Origin: Anaerolineales bacterium
GTDB lineage: Bacteria > Chloroflexota > Anaerolineae > Anaerolineales > UBA4823
Direction of reading: 5' to 3'
Length of the DNA stretch: 64,000 bases
NCBI GenBank assembly: GCA_003105035.1
Contig: PQAL01000035.1
Span: forward strand, 28,074 to 92,073
Of the stretch, positions 34,950 through 43,623 are shown one piece after another. The translations under genes were made by a program, and so were the position numbers. The notes under the pieces were generated by a model that saw only the letters and a list, made by a program, of their open reading frames with translations, was not told where the DNA came from and did no database searches. Each line of letters opens with the position of its first letter. Position 1 is the stretch's first letter.

Positions 34950-35753
34950 TTACACAACCAGACGATACCCGACATCCCTCACGGTAATGATCAGCCGGGG
35001 ATGGCGCGGGTCGGATTCAATTAACTTGCGGATCTCGTGCATTTGCCAGCGGGATATCTCACGCGCTTCTGCCCGGCTGAGATGCTGGTAGCCTTGTGAC
35101 TCCAGGACAAGTTTCTCATAAGTCACCGGGTGGGGTGAATGTCGGGCCAGGGTGACCAGGTAATCGAACGTGGATGGTGGCATAGGGGAATTTTTTTCAC
35201 CATATTGCACCATGTGTGTGTGCCTATCCAGCACCAAACCACCACATTTGATATAACGCGCCGGGTCAACTGGAGAAGCAGGCCTTTCATCCATCTCAAC
35301 CCGAGCCTCCTTACCATCAATGGACTGCAGTTCGGTTAACAGATCGTGGATTTGGTTGGTAATCTCACGGCGACGCTTTGGTTTTTCCTCCCGTAACAGG
35401 CTTTCGACCCGGGTAATAATGGTTTCTGGATCAATCGGCTTCAACAGATAGTCGCGGGCACCCAGCCTGACAGCCCCGATCGCAGTATCCAACGTAGCGT
35501 GTGCAGTCAGGATAAGGATAGGCATGTCAGGATAAATCTCACGGATTTGGGGGAGAAGGGCAATACCGTTTTGATCAGGCAGCTTGATATCCAGGAAAGT
35601 AAGATCATAAGCGCCGGCACGCAGCAGATGCAGCGCCTCCGCAGCATTGGCAGCCGTTGTGATCGAGTACCCGGCACGCTGCAGTATCAGTCCCAGGCTG
35701 CGCCTTAAATTGGGTTCATCGTCGATAATCAGGATGGAATTGTTCGCACCCAT
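34950..35753 (-). CDS. Response regulator with REC and winged-helix (OmpR-type) output
   Basis: A 267-residue protein starting at ATG 35753 with GAGGAG eight bases upstream. The REC domain (1-122) has IIDDEPN, the phospho-Asp in LTFLDIKLPD (~53), LILTAH and LLKPID. A ~60-residue linker with a Lys/Arg-rich start follows. The C-terminus (~185-267) is a winged helix (PPSTFDYLVTLARHSPHPVTYEKLV … VRDVGYRLV), the OmpR/PhoB pattern. It follows the nine-PAS kinase by 23 bases and is its likely cognate regulator. Target genes may include the multicopper oxidase, by position only. Confidence 0.92.
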   Translation of the reverse strand: MGANNSILIIDDEPNLRRSLGLILQRAGYSITTAANAAEALHLLRAGAYDLTFLDIKLPDQNGIALLPQIREIYPDMPILILTAHATLDTAIGAVRLGARDYLLKPIDPETIITRVESLLREEKPKRRREITNQIHDLLTELQSIDGKEARVEMDERPASPVDPARYIKCGGLVLDRHTHMVQYGEKNSPMPPSTFDYLVTLARHSPHPVTYEKLVLESQGYQHLSRAEAREISRWQMHEIRKLIESDPRHPRLIITVRDVGYRLVV

Positions 35754-35776
35754 ATGCAAATCTCCTCAGAATGACA

Positions 35777-38700
35777 TCAGCCTTCGAGCAAAGGCAGCCA
35801 GATTGTAAAACTTGTCCCCTCCCCCGGTTCACTGTCTACCGTGATCTGTCCATTGTGTTTTTGGATGATCCCATAGCAGATTGATAATCCCAAGCCCAAC
35901 CCGAATTCCTTGGAGGTAGTGAACGGCTCAAAAAGATGCAGCAGGATTTCAGGTTTAATGCCAGGTCCATTATCGTTAAAAACCACACCCACTTGAGTTT
36001 TATCGCTGGTATAAGCCATTTTAACCGATAGGATTCCACCGGTTGATTGCATCGCTTCGATGGCGTTCAAGCTAATATTGAGGAATACCTCGATGAGCTG
36101 GTCTTTTATACAATTGACCATGCACGGGCCATCCTCCAAAGAGGGCTGCCATAGTACACGGGCATTTTCCAGGTGGGTTAGTATCAGCGAATGCACCTCT
36201 GTAATAATGCTTTTTAATTCCTGTGGCTCCATGGTTTGAGCAGCCTGCGGACGGTAGAGCTGGCGCAACTGACCGACAATATTCGACAGGCGCTGGGTTT
36301 CAGAGACTGCCATCTGCAGAGGTTCTTGTACAGGTGAATCGAGAGGTGTGTCGAGTTTCAATAAATACAAGCAGTTTTTTATCGTTTGCAGGGGATTGTT
36401 AATCTCATGAGTTACCGACCCAACCATGCGGCCTATGGCAGCATGTTTTTCAGCCTGGATCAGCTGCCTCTCATAGTTTTTCTTATCGGTGATGTCTGTG
36501 CTGGTTCCCACCCACGAAGTAATCTGACCTTCCCGATCCATGATGGGTACGCCGCGGACAGAAAAATCGCCATACTCACCAAAACGATCCTTTATGCGGC
36601 ATTCCGTCTCATAGAAGGATTTTGTCTCCACCGCATGCGCCCAAATCTTAGCTACCATTTCCTGGTCAGCCGGATGGACCGGCTCGAGCCAGCCCATCCC
36701 CATGCATTCTGCATAGCTTTGCCCGGTGAATTCCCTCCACAATGGTATATCTGTTACCACAGCACCACGCGCATCTGTCTCCCACACGATTTGCGATGTT
36801 GCCTGGACCAGTGAACGGTACTGCTCCTCGCTCTTCCGCAAAGCATCCTCCGCTTGCTTGTGTTCAGTGATGTCTTGCCGGATGGAAATGAAATTAGTGA
36901 TATTTCCAGCCTGGTCAAAAACGGGGGTGATGATCTGTTCTTCGGAATACAGGCTGCCATCCTTCCTGCGGTTGATTAGCTCCCCTCGCCACACCTTACC
37001 GGCCAGGATGGTATCCCATAGATTGCGGTAGAATTCACCACTCTGCTTGCCAGATTTAAAGAGACGAGGATTCTGCCCAACCACCTCCTCAGAGGTAAAT
37101 CCTGTCATCTGGCTGAATGCAGGGTTGGACCATATAATGGTGCCTTCCTTATCGACCAGGATGATCCCATTCGCGGCGGCTTCTAGCGCGGTGGTGAGCA
37201 GGATGAGCTGTCGCTCGGTTTGTTTACGCTCACTAATATCACGCGCAGCCGCGAATACCCCGGATACCCCTCCCGATTCATTCTTGAAAACGGAGGCGTT
37301 ATATACGACCGGTGTAACGTGACCGTCGGTATGCTGGATCTCCAGCTCATAATCACGCACCGTACCCGTCTTAAAGACCTGCTCGTAACCCTGGCGTGCC
37401 TTTTTGGGATCGGTGAAATAGGCGTGAAAATCAGTACCCACCAGCTGCTGACGTGGAACACCAGTGATCGCTTCGGTGACCGTGTTAACATCCCCAATTT
37501 TTCCATCTGGGGTGATCGTCACCAGGGCATCCAGGTTAGCCTCGATCAGGCTCCGGTTATAAGCATTCAACGAGCGGAGCATGTCTTCCGCCCGCTTTCT
37601 TTCGGTGATATCAATGCCCACTTCAAGGATCAAGTCAGAGCCATCTACATCCTTGAATGGAAAATCGAACACATCATAATCACGCTGGTCTGGCCCGGTC
37701 CATTGCCAGGTATGTCTCTCTCTGGATCGCATGACTTTATATGTCTCACAATTTTCACAAGGCTCTGCCAAGCCGAACAGGTATTCGTAGCAGGGTTTGC
37801 CATTGTCTTCGCCAAAGCGTTCTCTAAAGTAACGGTTGGCGAAAGCAACGTGATAATCGGGTGTGAGTAGGATGGTGTAAACCGGCATGATTTCCAGCAC
37901 ATCATTGAATCGCTGCCGCTCAGCTGCCACCGCCTTCGTCTGGCGGAGCAGCTCTGATTCCACCCGCATCCTTTCGTTGATTTCCCTGCGTAATTCGGCA
38001 TTTGCCAGAACAAGCTCTTCCGTTCGTTTCAGGACGGTTAATTCCAGCTTTTCATGGGCCTGGCGTAGAGCCTCTTCCGCCTGGATCCGACCAGAAATAT
38101 CGTTATAGGTGATGACTACCCCATAGTTTTCGAGTGGCAGTGGGGCTGCGTTAACCTTAATCCAGGTAATCTGGTCTTGGTCACGAACCAGGCCCATCTC
38201 GACATCCTCAATACGGCGCTGCTCATTCATAGCCCGTACGCTGGCAAATTCCTCGGGCCTCATCGGGGTCCTGTCAGTATGGACGACCTCCCATTCCTTT
38301 CCACCGATCAACCTGTGATGTTGTTCTTCTTTGGATAATCCGAGTAAGCGGGTAGCCTCACTATTTGACTCGATGATCTGGCCATCACAATCTGTGATCG
38401 TTACTCCCACAGGGAGGGTATCAAATAGCACCGAGTACTTGGTCAGGTTGATGCGGAGGTCCTCTTCCATCTTTTTCCGCTCGGTGATGTCAATAAAGAT
38501 GGAAGCGAATTGATCAGGAGCGCACCGATAGGCATAGACTTCATAGTGCTTGTTCAGTGTAGGCGAATACTCCTCAAAATGGATAGATTCACCGGTTAAG
38601 GCAACCTTTGCATAGGTGTTTATCCAGCCGTCGCCTTCCTGCGGCAGTACCTCCCGATATGTTTTACCCACGACCAACTCACGCTTGAAACCGGTTAAGC

Positions 38701-40009
38701 GTTCAAATGCAGGGTTGATATCGAGGAAGCGGTAATCATATGGCTGGTTATGCTCATCGACGAGGATCTGGTGAATGGCAAAGCCTTCGGTCATGCCCTC
38801 AAACAGTGAGCGATAGCGTTCCTCGCTCTCACGGAGGGCTTCTTCTGCCAGCTTTGCGTGAGTCAGGTCAACGGTTGCAACCCCCACACCCGTGATCTCA
38901 CCTTTTTCATCTCGGATTGGCTCGAGGAATATATCGAGGTAAAGCCTTTGCCCACCACTGGTTAACCACCCTTGTGTATGCAGTTCTTTACCGGTCGATA
39001 AAACCTGGTGTTTCAAATCTGTGGTCCAGTTCGCAACGTCCGGTGGAAAAAGATCTTGATCAGTTTTTCCAATCACGTTGGCTGGGTCTTGCGTGCGCTG
39101 GTTATATGCCCAGATGAATTTCAGGTCTTTATCTTGTGCTGCAACCGTGACCGGAGCGTTTTTTAATACCATGCGAAAGCGTGCTTCACTTTCGCGTAAA
39201 GCATCTTGTGCCTGAACCTCCGTGGAAATATTGTACGCAACTTCCCCTGCACCAACCACCTTGCCTTCACCATCCCTGATAGGCGTGTGGAGAACGTTAT
39301 ATATCCGTTTATATCGGCCTGGATCGCCAAAGTCTAGTACTTTGTTCGTGTGTTCACCAATCAATGGCTGATTCCACTCATCCTGAACGATCTTTTGCAG
39401 CTCAGGTTGCTGGGCAAATGCGTCCAGCATTTTCATCCCTATCGCAATCTTGATGCCGCTGATGTGCTCAACTTCATCCTGGTAGGCTTGATTGAAATAG
39501 GTGTAGCAATAGTTTTTATCTACCGTCGCAATGAGCACATCTGTTCCCTGGGTCACTGCTTCCAGAAAATCTTGGGTTCGCATCAATTCGAGCGTTTTAG
39601 TTTTTAACTCATCTTCTACCATGCGGTGGTCGGTGATATCGTTGATATATATCCGGAAGGTCTCATATTCACTTGAATAATAGATCTTCTCTTCGAAAAC
39701 TTTACCATTAATGATTAGCTCTTGAAGAAAATGCAAGGCATTGCTACTTTTATCTGGATCGGGATGAGCTTTACATACCTCGGCTAAGTTTTCTGGAACA
39801 AATTCCCTACAATCCGGTTGACCCAGCTGGGTGAGTAGTTGTTGGGCGGCAGGGTTAAGATAGACTAGCTGCCCATCACAGGTTAATTCCAGTATAGAGG
39901 CAGGATTGGCCTGCGGAAAGGAAGCCAGGTGGCGGAATTCCTCGTTCTGCTTGCGTAAGGCAATTACTTCTTGCTGAAGTTGCTCAATATCTGAAACGGG
40001 TTTATCCAT
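35777..40009 (-). CDS. Soluble sensor histidine kinase with about nine PAS domains
   Basis: A 1410-residue cytoplasmic kinase with no membrane segment. About nine PAS/PAC units follow one another (starting near residues 30, 147, 278, 403, 525, 705, 820, 945 and 1070), most ending in DITE(R/H)K-type PAC sequences; a coiled coil sits at ~650-700. The sixth PAS has three close cysteines (CYEYLFGLAEPCENC), a possible redox or metal site. The HisKA domain has H~1200 in SVTHEINNPLQ; N-box LNISLNAIEA, G1 NDNGPGI and G2 GLGLGLSICYGI complete the ATPase. It is co-transcribed with a response regulator 23 bases downstream. Signals are unknown; PAS domains suggest redox, oxygen or small ligands. Confidence 0.93.
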   Translation of the reverse strand: MDKPVSDIEQLQQEVIALRKQNEEFRHLASFPQANPASILELTCDGQLVYLNPAAQQLLTQLGQPDCREFVPENLAEVCKAHPDPDKSSNALHFLQELIINGKVFEEKIYYSSEYETFRIYINDITDHRMVEDELKTKTLELMRTQDFLEAVTQGTDVLIATVDKNYCYTYFNQAYQDEVEHISGIKIAIGMKMLDAFAQQPELQKIVQDEWNQPLIGEHTNKVLDFGDPGRYKRIYNVLHTPIRDGEGKVVGAGEVAYNISTEVQAQDALRESEARFRMVLKNAPVTVAAQDKDLKFIWAYNQRTQDPANVIGKTDQDLFPPDVANWTTDLKHQVLSTGKELHTQGWLTSGGQRLYLDIFLEPIRDEKGEITGVGVATVDLTHAKLAEEALRESEERYRSLFEGMTEGFAIHQILVDEHNQPYDYRFLDINPAFERLTGFKRELVVGKTYREVLPQEGDGWINTYAKVALTGESIHFEEYSPTLNKHYEVYAYRCAPDQFASIFIDITERKKMEEDLRINLTKYSVLFDTLPVGVTITDCDGQIIESNSEATRLLGLSKEEQHHRLIGGKEWEVVHTDRTPMRPEEFASVRAMNEQRRIEDVEMGLVRDQDQITWIKVNAAPLPLENYGVVITYNDISGRIQAEEALRQAHEKLELTVLKRTEELVLANAELRREINERMRVESELLRQTKAVAAERQRFNDVLEIMPVYTILLTPDYHVAFANRYFRERFGEDNGKPCYEYLFGLAEPCENCETYKVMRSRERHTWQWTGPDQRDYDVFDFPFKDVDGSDLILEVGIDITERKRAEDMLRSLNAYNRSLIEANLDALVTITPDGKIGDVNTVTEAITGVPRQQLVGTDFHAYFTDPKKARQGYEQVFKTGTVRDYELEIQHTDGHVTPVVYNASVFKNESGGVSGVFAAARDISERKQTERQLILLTTALEAAANGIILVDKEGTIIWSNPAFSQMTGFTSEEVVGQNPRLFKSGKQSGEFYRNLWDTILAGKVWRGELINRRKDGSLYSEEQIITPVFDQAGNITNFISIRQDITEHKQAEDALRKSEEQYRSLVQATSQIVWETDARGAVVTDIPLWREFTGQSYAECMGMGWLEPVHPADQEMVAKIWAHAVETKSFYETECRIKDRFGEYGDFSVRGVPIMDREGQITSWVGTSTDITDKKNYERQLIQAEKHAAIGRMVGSVTHEINNPLQTIKNCLYLLKLDTPLDSPVQEPLQMAVSETQRLSNIVGQLRQLYRPQAAQTMEPQELKSIITEVHSLILTHLENARVLWQPSLEDGPCMVNCIKDQLIEVFLNISLNAIEAMQSTGGILSVKMAYTSDKTQVGVVFNDNGPGIKPEILLHLFEPFTTSKEFGLGLGLSICYGIIQKHNGQITVDSEPGEGTSFTIWLPLLEG

Positions 40010-40106
40010 AAATCACCAACTTCCTAAAACGGTTTGTAATAAGTTCAATGTTGATATTGGATTTTTCTCGACGTGCTATTCCATTGGTTCAGCATCACAT
40101 GGGTTT

Positions 40107-40132
40107 GCAGTGAATATACAATATCTCACTGC
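40107..40132. promoter_or_regulatory. Inverted repeat upstream of the sensor kinase
   Basis: GCAGTGA (40107-40113) and TCACTGC (40126-40132) flank an AT-rich 12-base spacer that holds ATAT repeats and, on the minus strand, a TATATT -10-like element. About 100 bases before the kinase ATG. A plausible dimeric regulator site. Confidence 0.45.
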
Positions 40133-40347
40133 GAAGAGGTTGGTATTAAGGTTAAAAGAAGATGAGTTTTTCGCCATACTTAATAATCATCATAGTATGT
40201 GCAAAGATCATCCTATTCTAATCGAGATTCAACCGATAAGTCCTGACTGAAAAAACCCCTACTCTAATAAGCGCCAAGGATGATCGCCATGCTAGCCTGG
40301 CGGAATTAAGGTCTTGGAACAGGCTGCTCAAGCCGGGGTGATGAACA
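40133..40347. other. Remainder of the gap between kinase and acyl-CoA dehydrogenase
   Basis: Together with 40010-40106 this makes a 338-base gap. Apart from the inverted repeat at 40107-40132 nothing is recognised; no terminator hairpin for the dehydrogenase was found. Confidence 0.4.
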
Positions 40348-41586
40348 TCATTCGTAAATTTTTTCGCCGTCTGCCTGTGCGTTCAGGGCATCGCTCTCCA
40401 CCTCCCGGGCAGATGAAGGATTCGATAGCAGTTCTCTAAAGTACTCGTGCTGGATGACCAGGTCCATGATTTCATTGGTTCCGGTCCAGATGGTCATCAA
40501 CCGGGCATCACGGAGCAAGCGCTCGATGGGATAGACGTTTGTATAACCGATGCCGCCCATGACCTGCATGGCGTGGTTGACCACCATCCAGGCTGTATCG
40601 GTGGCAAATTTCTTTGCCTCTGATACCTTCCGGCGGATATATCCTGAATTACCGGCGGCATCGATCTCTCGAGCAGCCTGATGAACCAGAGCACGGGCAG
40701 CATCCAGCATCGTCAGGCTATCGGCGATCTTGAAACTCACCGCTTCAAACTCGCGGATTTTCTGTCCAAATGCCTTGCGGCGGTCGGCATAACGGGTGCT
40801 GATTTCCAGGGCAGCGCGCGCCAGGCCCAACGCTCCAGCTGCACTGGTCATGCGCTCGGGGATCATCATCTGGTTAAAGATCTCATTGCCGCCATGCTCA
40901 CGCCCAATCAGGTTGGCAACCGGCACTTTGACATCGCGAAAATACACCCGCCCTGTACCACCTCCCCGCGTGCCCAACAGCCCATAAACATGCTGGACTT
41001 CCACGCGCTCGCTGCGCTCCACTAACAGCGTGCTGATTGCCTTCCTGGCAACATCCTGTGGGTTTGATCGTGCGTAAACCAGGAAGACATCTGCACCTTC
41101 GGCGCCGACAATGAAACGTTTCTGCCCGTTTAAAATATAGAAATCGCCCTCGCGTTTCATCGTCGCCGTGGCGCCGAAGAAATCAGAACCACCACGAGGC
41201 TCGGTGAGGGCTTCAGCCACTGTAAGCTGCCCAGACAGGATGGGCTGCAAGTACTTCTGCTTTTGTTCAGGATTGCCAAATACGTGCAGGGCCTCACCCA
41301 CGATGGAAGGCAGAGAGTATAAGCAAGCCAGGCTGGCACCCAGAACGCCAATCTCTTCCAAAACCAACACTTCTTCCGCCCAGGTCAATCCGCGGCCTCC
41401 CACCTCAATCGGAAATCGCAGGCCAAGCAGCTGATGAGCTGCGAGCTGTTCGATGTATTGGCGAGGGTAATGAACCTTTTCAAGGTCCATGTCGAGCAAC
41501 AGCTGCCTGGAAACGTTTTCTCTGGCGAACTTGCGCGCCTCCCCCTGCAGGTTACGCTCAGCTTGGGTTAGCAACAAATCGCTCAT
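40348..41586 (-). CDS. Acyl-CoA dehydrogenase with catalytic Glu at the isovaleryl/long-chain position
   Basis: A 412-residue FAD flavoprotein of the ACAD family. Landmarks are [10 protein letters not shown] (FAD/substrate loop, ~125), [23 protein letters not shown] (~270) and [10 protein letters not shown] (~340). The usual base of medium-chain enzymes (Glu in YEGTSEI) is Thr368 here (WTGTNEI). Instead E244 in IPERM aligns with the helix-G glutamate used by isovaleryl- and long-chain acyl-CoA dehydrogenases. This suggests a branched or long acyl-CoA substrate. AGGAAGG precedes the ATG. It stands alone; no electron-transfer flavoprotein is adjacent. Confidence 0.92.
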   Translation of the reverse strand: MSDLLLTQAERNLQGEARKFARENVSRQLLLDMDLEKVHYPRQYIEQLAAHQLLGLRFPIEVGGRGLTWAEEVLVLEEIGVLGASLACLYSLPSIVGEALHVFGNPEQKQKYLQPILSGQLTVAEALTEPRGGSDFFGATATMKREGDFYILNGQKRFIVGAEGADVFLVYARSNPQDVARKAISTLLVERSERVEVQHVYGLLGTRGGGTGRVYFRDVKVPVANLIGREHGGNEIFNQMMIPERMTSAAGALGLARAALEISTRYADRRKAFGQKIREFEAVSFKIADSLTMLDAARALVHQAAREIDAAGNSGYIRRKVSEAKKFATDTAWMVVNHAMQVMGGIGYTNVYPIERLLRDARLMTIWTGTNEIMDLVIQHEYFRELLSNPSSAREVESDALNAQADGEKIYE

Positions 41587-41905
41587 ACAAATCGTCCTTC
41601 CTGTACGTCAATTGGTGAGGGTCAGTTAATGGCATGTGGCAAGCATGACAAATACTCATGGGCAACCGTACCTTGAGGGATCGTGTAGTACCTCCAGGGA
41701 AAAATCGAGTCTATGGGCATTGTATCATTTTCAGGCAGATTCCGATCAGCAGGAATTTCCGAACTGCTGGCATACCCTCCAGCTTCACTGTATTTTGGGG
41801 CATGCACCTTTCTAATAGTTGGGAGAAAATAACGAACTCCCGCTCGGACTAAGCGGGAGAATTTGACTCGTATGCCATTTTTTCTAATTTACCTGGTCTA
41901 CCGGA
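41587..41905. other. Gap between acyl-CoA dehydrogenase and LuxR-type regulator
   Basis: 319 bases holding the promoter side of the dehydrogenase and the hairpin at 41837-41859. A 61-codon frame on the minus strand (41622-41807) has no ribosome site and no recognisable content. Nothing else is seen. Confidence 0.4.
41837..41859 (-). terminator. Likely terminator of the LuxR-type response regulator gene
   Basis: CTCCCGCT (41837-41844) and AGCGGGAG (41852-41859) form a perfect 8-bp stem with a 7-nt loop; the minus-strand side continues TTCGTTATTTTCT. It lies about 50 bases past the stop at 41906. Confidence 0.65.
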
Positions 41906-42592
41906 TTATGATCTATTCGTAGTGACCAGTCCATAGCGGTGAGCATACACCAGTAATTCCAATCGGTCGGATACCCCTAGCTTATCGTAGATTGAAGTTA
42001 GGTGATGTCGCACCGTGGTTTCACTGATGCACAACTCGGAGGATATGCGCTTATTCTTGTATCCCAGTCCAATGAGTTTCACAACCTCTTTTTCACGTTC
42101 ACTCAGGCTGTTCATGTCGTCCGTATCCTGATCGCCCGTCCCAGAGGTCTGGTTGCGTGAGAGGCGTCCTAGCACAGTGGCAATCAGCGAACGTTCAAGC
42201 CATACTTCACCATCATGGACCTTCTCGATTGCTTTGATTAATGTTTCCGGCGTATGAGTCTTGAAAACGACACCTACAACCCCATCCTCAACGGCTTTTT
42301 GCAGCATAGCCTGATCATTCGTGCCGGTAACAAGGATCAAACGGGCTGTCCCAGAAGACCGAATCAAAGACGGGACGATTTCAAGGTCAGGCAGACACGC
42401 CAGATTCATATCGAATAAGATGATGTCGGGTTTTTGACTGGTGATGAGATCAGTCCCCTCGCTCACGCTGCTTGCTTCGCCCACCACTTCAAACCCGGGG
42501 GCCTTCTCAAGGATATAACGCATGCCAACCCTGAAAAGAGTCTGGGCATCAAGTAGGATAATACGAAGAGAAGTCTTGGGTGAGGCAGTCAT
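41906..42592 (-). CDS. NarL/LuxR-type response regulator with atypical receiver
   Basis: A 228-residue protein: REC (1-125), linker, and LuxR HTH (~160-225, SLSEREKEVVKLIGLGYKNKRISSELCISETTVRHHL). The phospho-Asp is in IILFDMNL (~58). The acidic pocket is unusual: LLDAQ instead of the standard (A/V)DDH, and the Lys region reads VFKTHT rather than LxKP. It may still be phosphorylated, but could be partly phosphorylation-independent. No kinase gene is adjacent, so it is an orphan. No clear ribosome site precedes the ATG. Confidence 0.88.
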   Translation of the reverse strand: MTASPKTSLRIILLDAQTLFRVGMRYILEKAPGFEVVGEASSVSEGTDLITSQKPDIILFDMNLACLPDLEIVPSLIRSSGTARLILVTGTNDQAMLQKAVEDGVVGVVFKTHTPETLIKAIEKVHDGEVWLERSLIATVLGRLSRNQTSGTGDQDTDDMNSLSEREKEVVKLIGLGYKNKRISSELCISETTVRHHLTSIYDKLGVSDRLELLVYAHRYGLVTTNRS

Positions 42593-42910
42593 AAGGATAG
42601 GGTTTTCGTTCCCCCGGTAGAATCTTCTGATTTACCTATTAAGGTGGGAAGCAGTCCTGTCGATTATCTTTATAACAATGGCAAGCAACGCTAATTTGCC
42701 TATAATATATCAAAGGATACTACTCCTGTCAATAAATCGGTCTACAATAACGGTACATGTCTAGACAAGCAAGAACTATGCTGCTGATTATGTGCTGGTG
42801 CATTTAATAACTCAGACTTCATCTCTGCAACAGGCAGAATTAATTCAGAGGTAACGATGTAAACACTAGCGCTGGGAACTTTGTTTACAGAAATATTGCG
42901 CTTTTTCTGA
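42593..42910. other. Gap between regulator and phasin-like gene
   Basis: The gene-free stretch 42593-43000 (408 bases) holds the upstream region of the regulator gene, a TGTCTAGACA palindrome (42758-42767) and the terminator of the phasin-like gene (42911-42949). A 62-codon minus frame at 42742-42930 runs into that terminator and is not believed. Confidence 0.4.
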
Positions 42911-42949
42911 TTAAAACAAGAGCAGTCCATCTGATGATGAACCGCTCTT
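42911..42949 (-). terminator. Probable terminator of the phasin-like gene
   Basis: AAGAGC (42918-42923) pairs with GCTCTT (42944-42949); the stem continues with interruptions (GT, ATC) to a small loop and is followed on the minus strand by GTTTTAA. About 52 bases past the stop at 43001. Confidence 0.6.
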
Positions 42950-43000
42950 CAATACTAATTATGTGTCTGGCCAGGTCTACTACCAGAGACTCAGCAGAGA

Positions 43001-43372
43001 TTATCCACTTTTCTTAAGCTCGTCGATCTTCTTGGATAATCCTGCGATTTTCTGACCGAGGGTGTCAATATCCGCTTTGGTGGGGATATTCATGCGTTGC
43101 AGCACATCGTTGATGCTCTTGTTGATATCCTCTGTCAGATTGGTGGTTTTATTCTTACGCTTATCCATCGCTTCGTGAATCAACTTCTTTCCGTCTTTTT
43201 CAGCCAGCTCACCTCGTTCAACCAGGCGATTGATCAGGGTTTCGATTTCTTCTTCAGCGATGACAGCGGCGCCTAAGGCAGCCAGCATCATCTTGCGGAC
43301 CATATCCACCATTTGAGAGTCTCCTTTCTCGACGGGTTCAACCGGTGCTTCAGCTTTCGGTTTCGTGGGCAT
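43001..43372 (-). CDS. Phasin-like / PHA granule-associated protein (PhaF-type, COG3937-like)
   Basis: A 123-residue, highly charged, helical protein. AGGAGG lies five bases before ATG 43372. After a short Pro/Glu/Lys-rich N-terminus, residues ~20-50 form an amphipathic helix (MVDMVRKMMLAALGAAVIAEEEIETLINRLVERGELAEKDG) and the rest a coiled coil ending SKKIDELKKSG. The region VERGELAEKDGKKLI is typical of polyhydroxyalkanoate-synthesis-regulator/phasin-like proteins, which coat storage granules. No PHA synthase is in the window, but a WS/DGAT gene lies next upstream, so neutral-lipid inclusions are an alternative. Expressed from its own promoter/operator. Confidence 0.78.
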   Translation of the reverse strand: MPTKPKAEAPVEPVEKGDSQMVDMVRKMMLAALGAAVIAEEEIETLINRLVERGELAEKDGKKLIHEAMDKRKNKTTNLTEDINKSINDVLQRMNIPTKADIDTLGQKIAGLSKKIDELKKSG

Positions 43373-43421
43373 TTTATCCTCCTAGATAAGGTATTTTTGA
43401 TGAAACAATAGACAATTTGCT

Positions 43422-43472
43422 TATGACGTAGTGCGTCATAAACAGTATATCATCAGGATCGCCGAGCGTCAA
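43422..43472 (-). promoter_or_regulatory. Promoter and operator of the phasin-like gene
   Basis: On the minus strand TTGACG (43472-43467), exactly 17 bases, then TATACT (43449-43444) form a strong sigma70-type promoter. Three bases further begins a perfect 7-bp inverted repeat, TATGACG-N5-CGTCATA (43440-43422), covering the expected start of transcription. This is the classic position for a repressor of the TetR/GntR size class. Confidence 0.8.
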
Positions 43473-43544
43473 GGATTTTTATAAGAACAGGATTTTTATC
43501 AGAACGGCTACTGGTTTTTTCTAGCCCAAAAAATCGGGTGGAAA

Positions 43545-43582
43545 AACAAGATTTCCAGCGAGAGGAACGCTGGAAATCTTGT
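43545..43582 (-). terminator. Rho-independent terminator of the WS/DGAT operon
   Basis: A perfect 15-bp stem (43546-43560 with 43568-43582), 7-nt loop, followed on the minus strand by a T5 tract (complement of 43542-43546). It lies about 40 bases past the stop at 43624. Confidence 0.93.
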
Positions 43583-43623
43583 GTCGTCGTAGGCTTTCTC
43601 ATTGAAGGCATGAAGCCAGGCAA

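Noticed and set aside
42742..42930. 62-codon minus-strand ORF between regulator and phasin-like gene
   Set aside because: It begins inside the phasin terminator hairpin and has no family or ribosome site.
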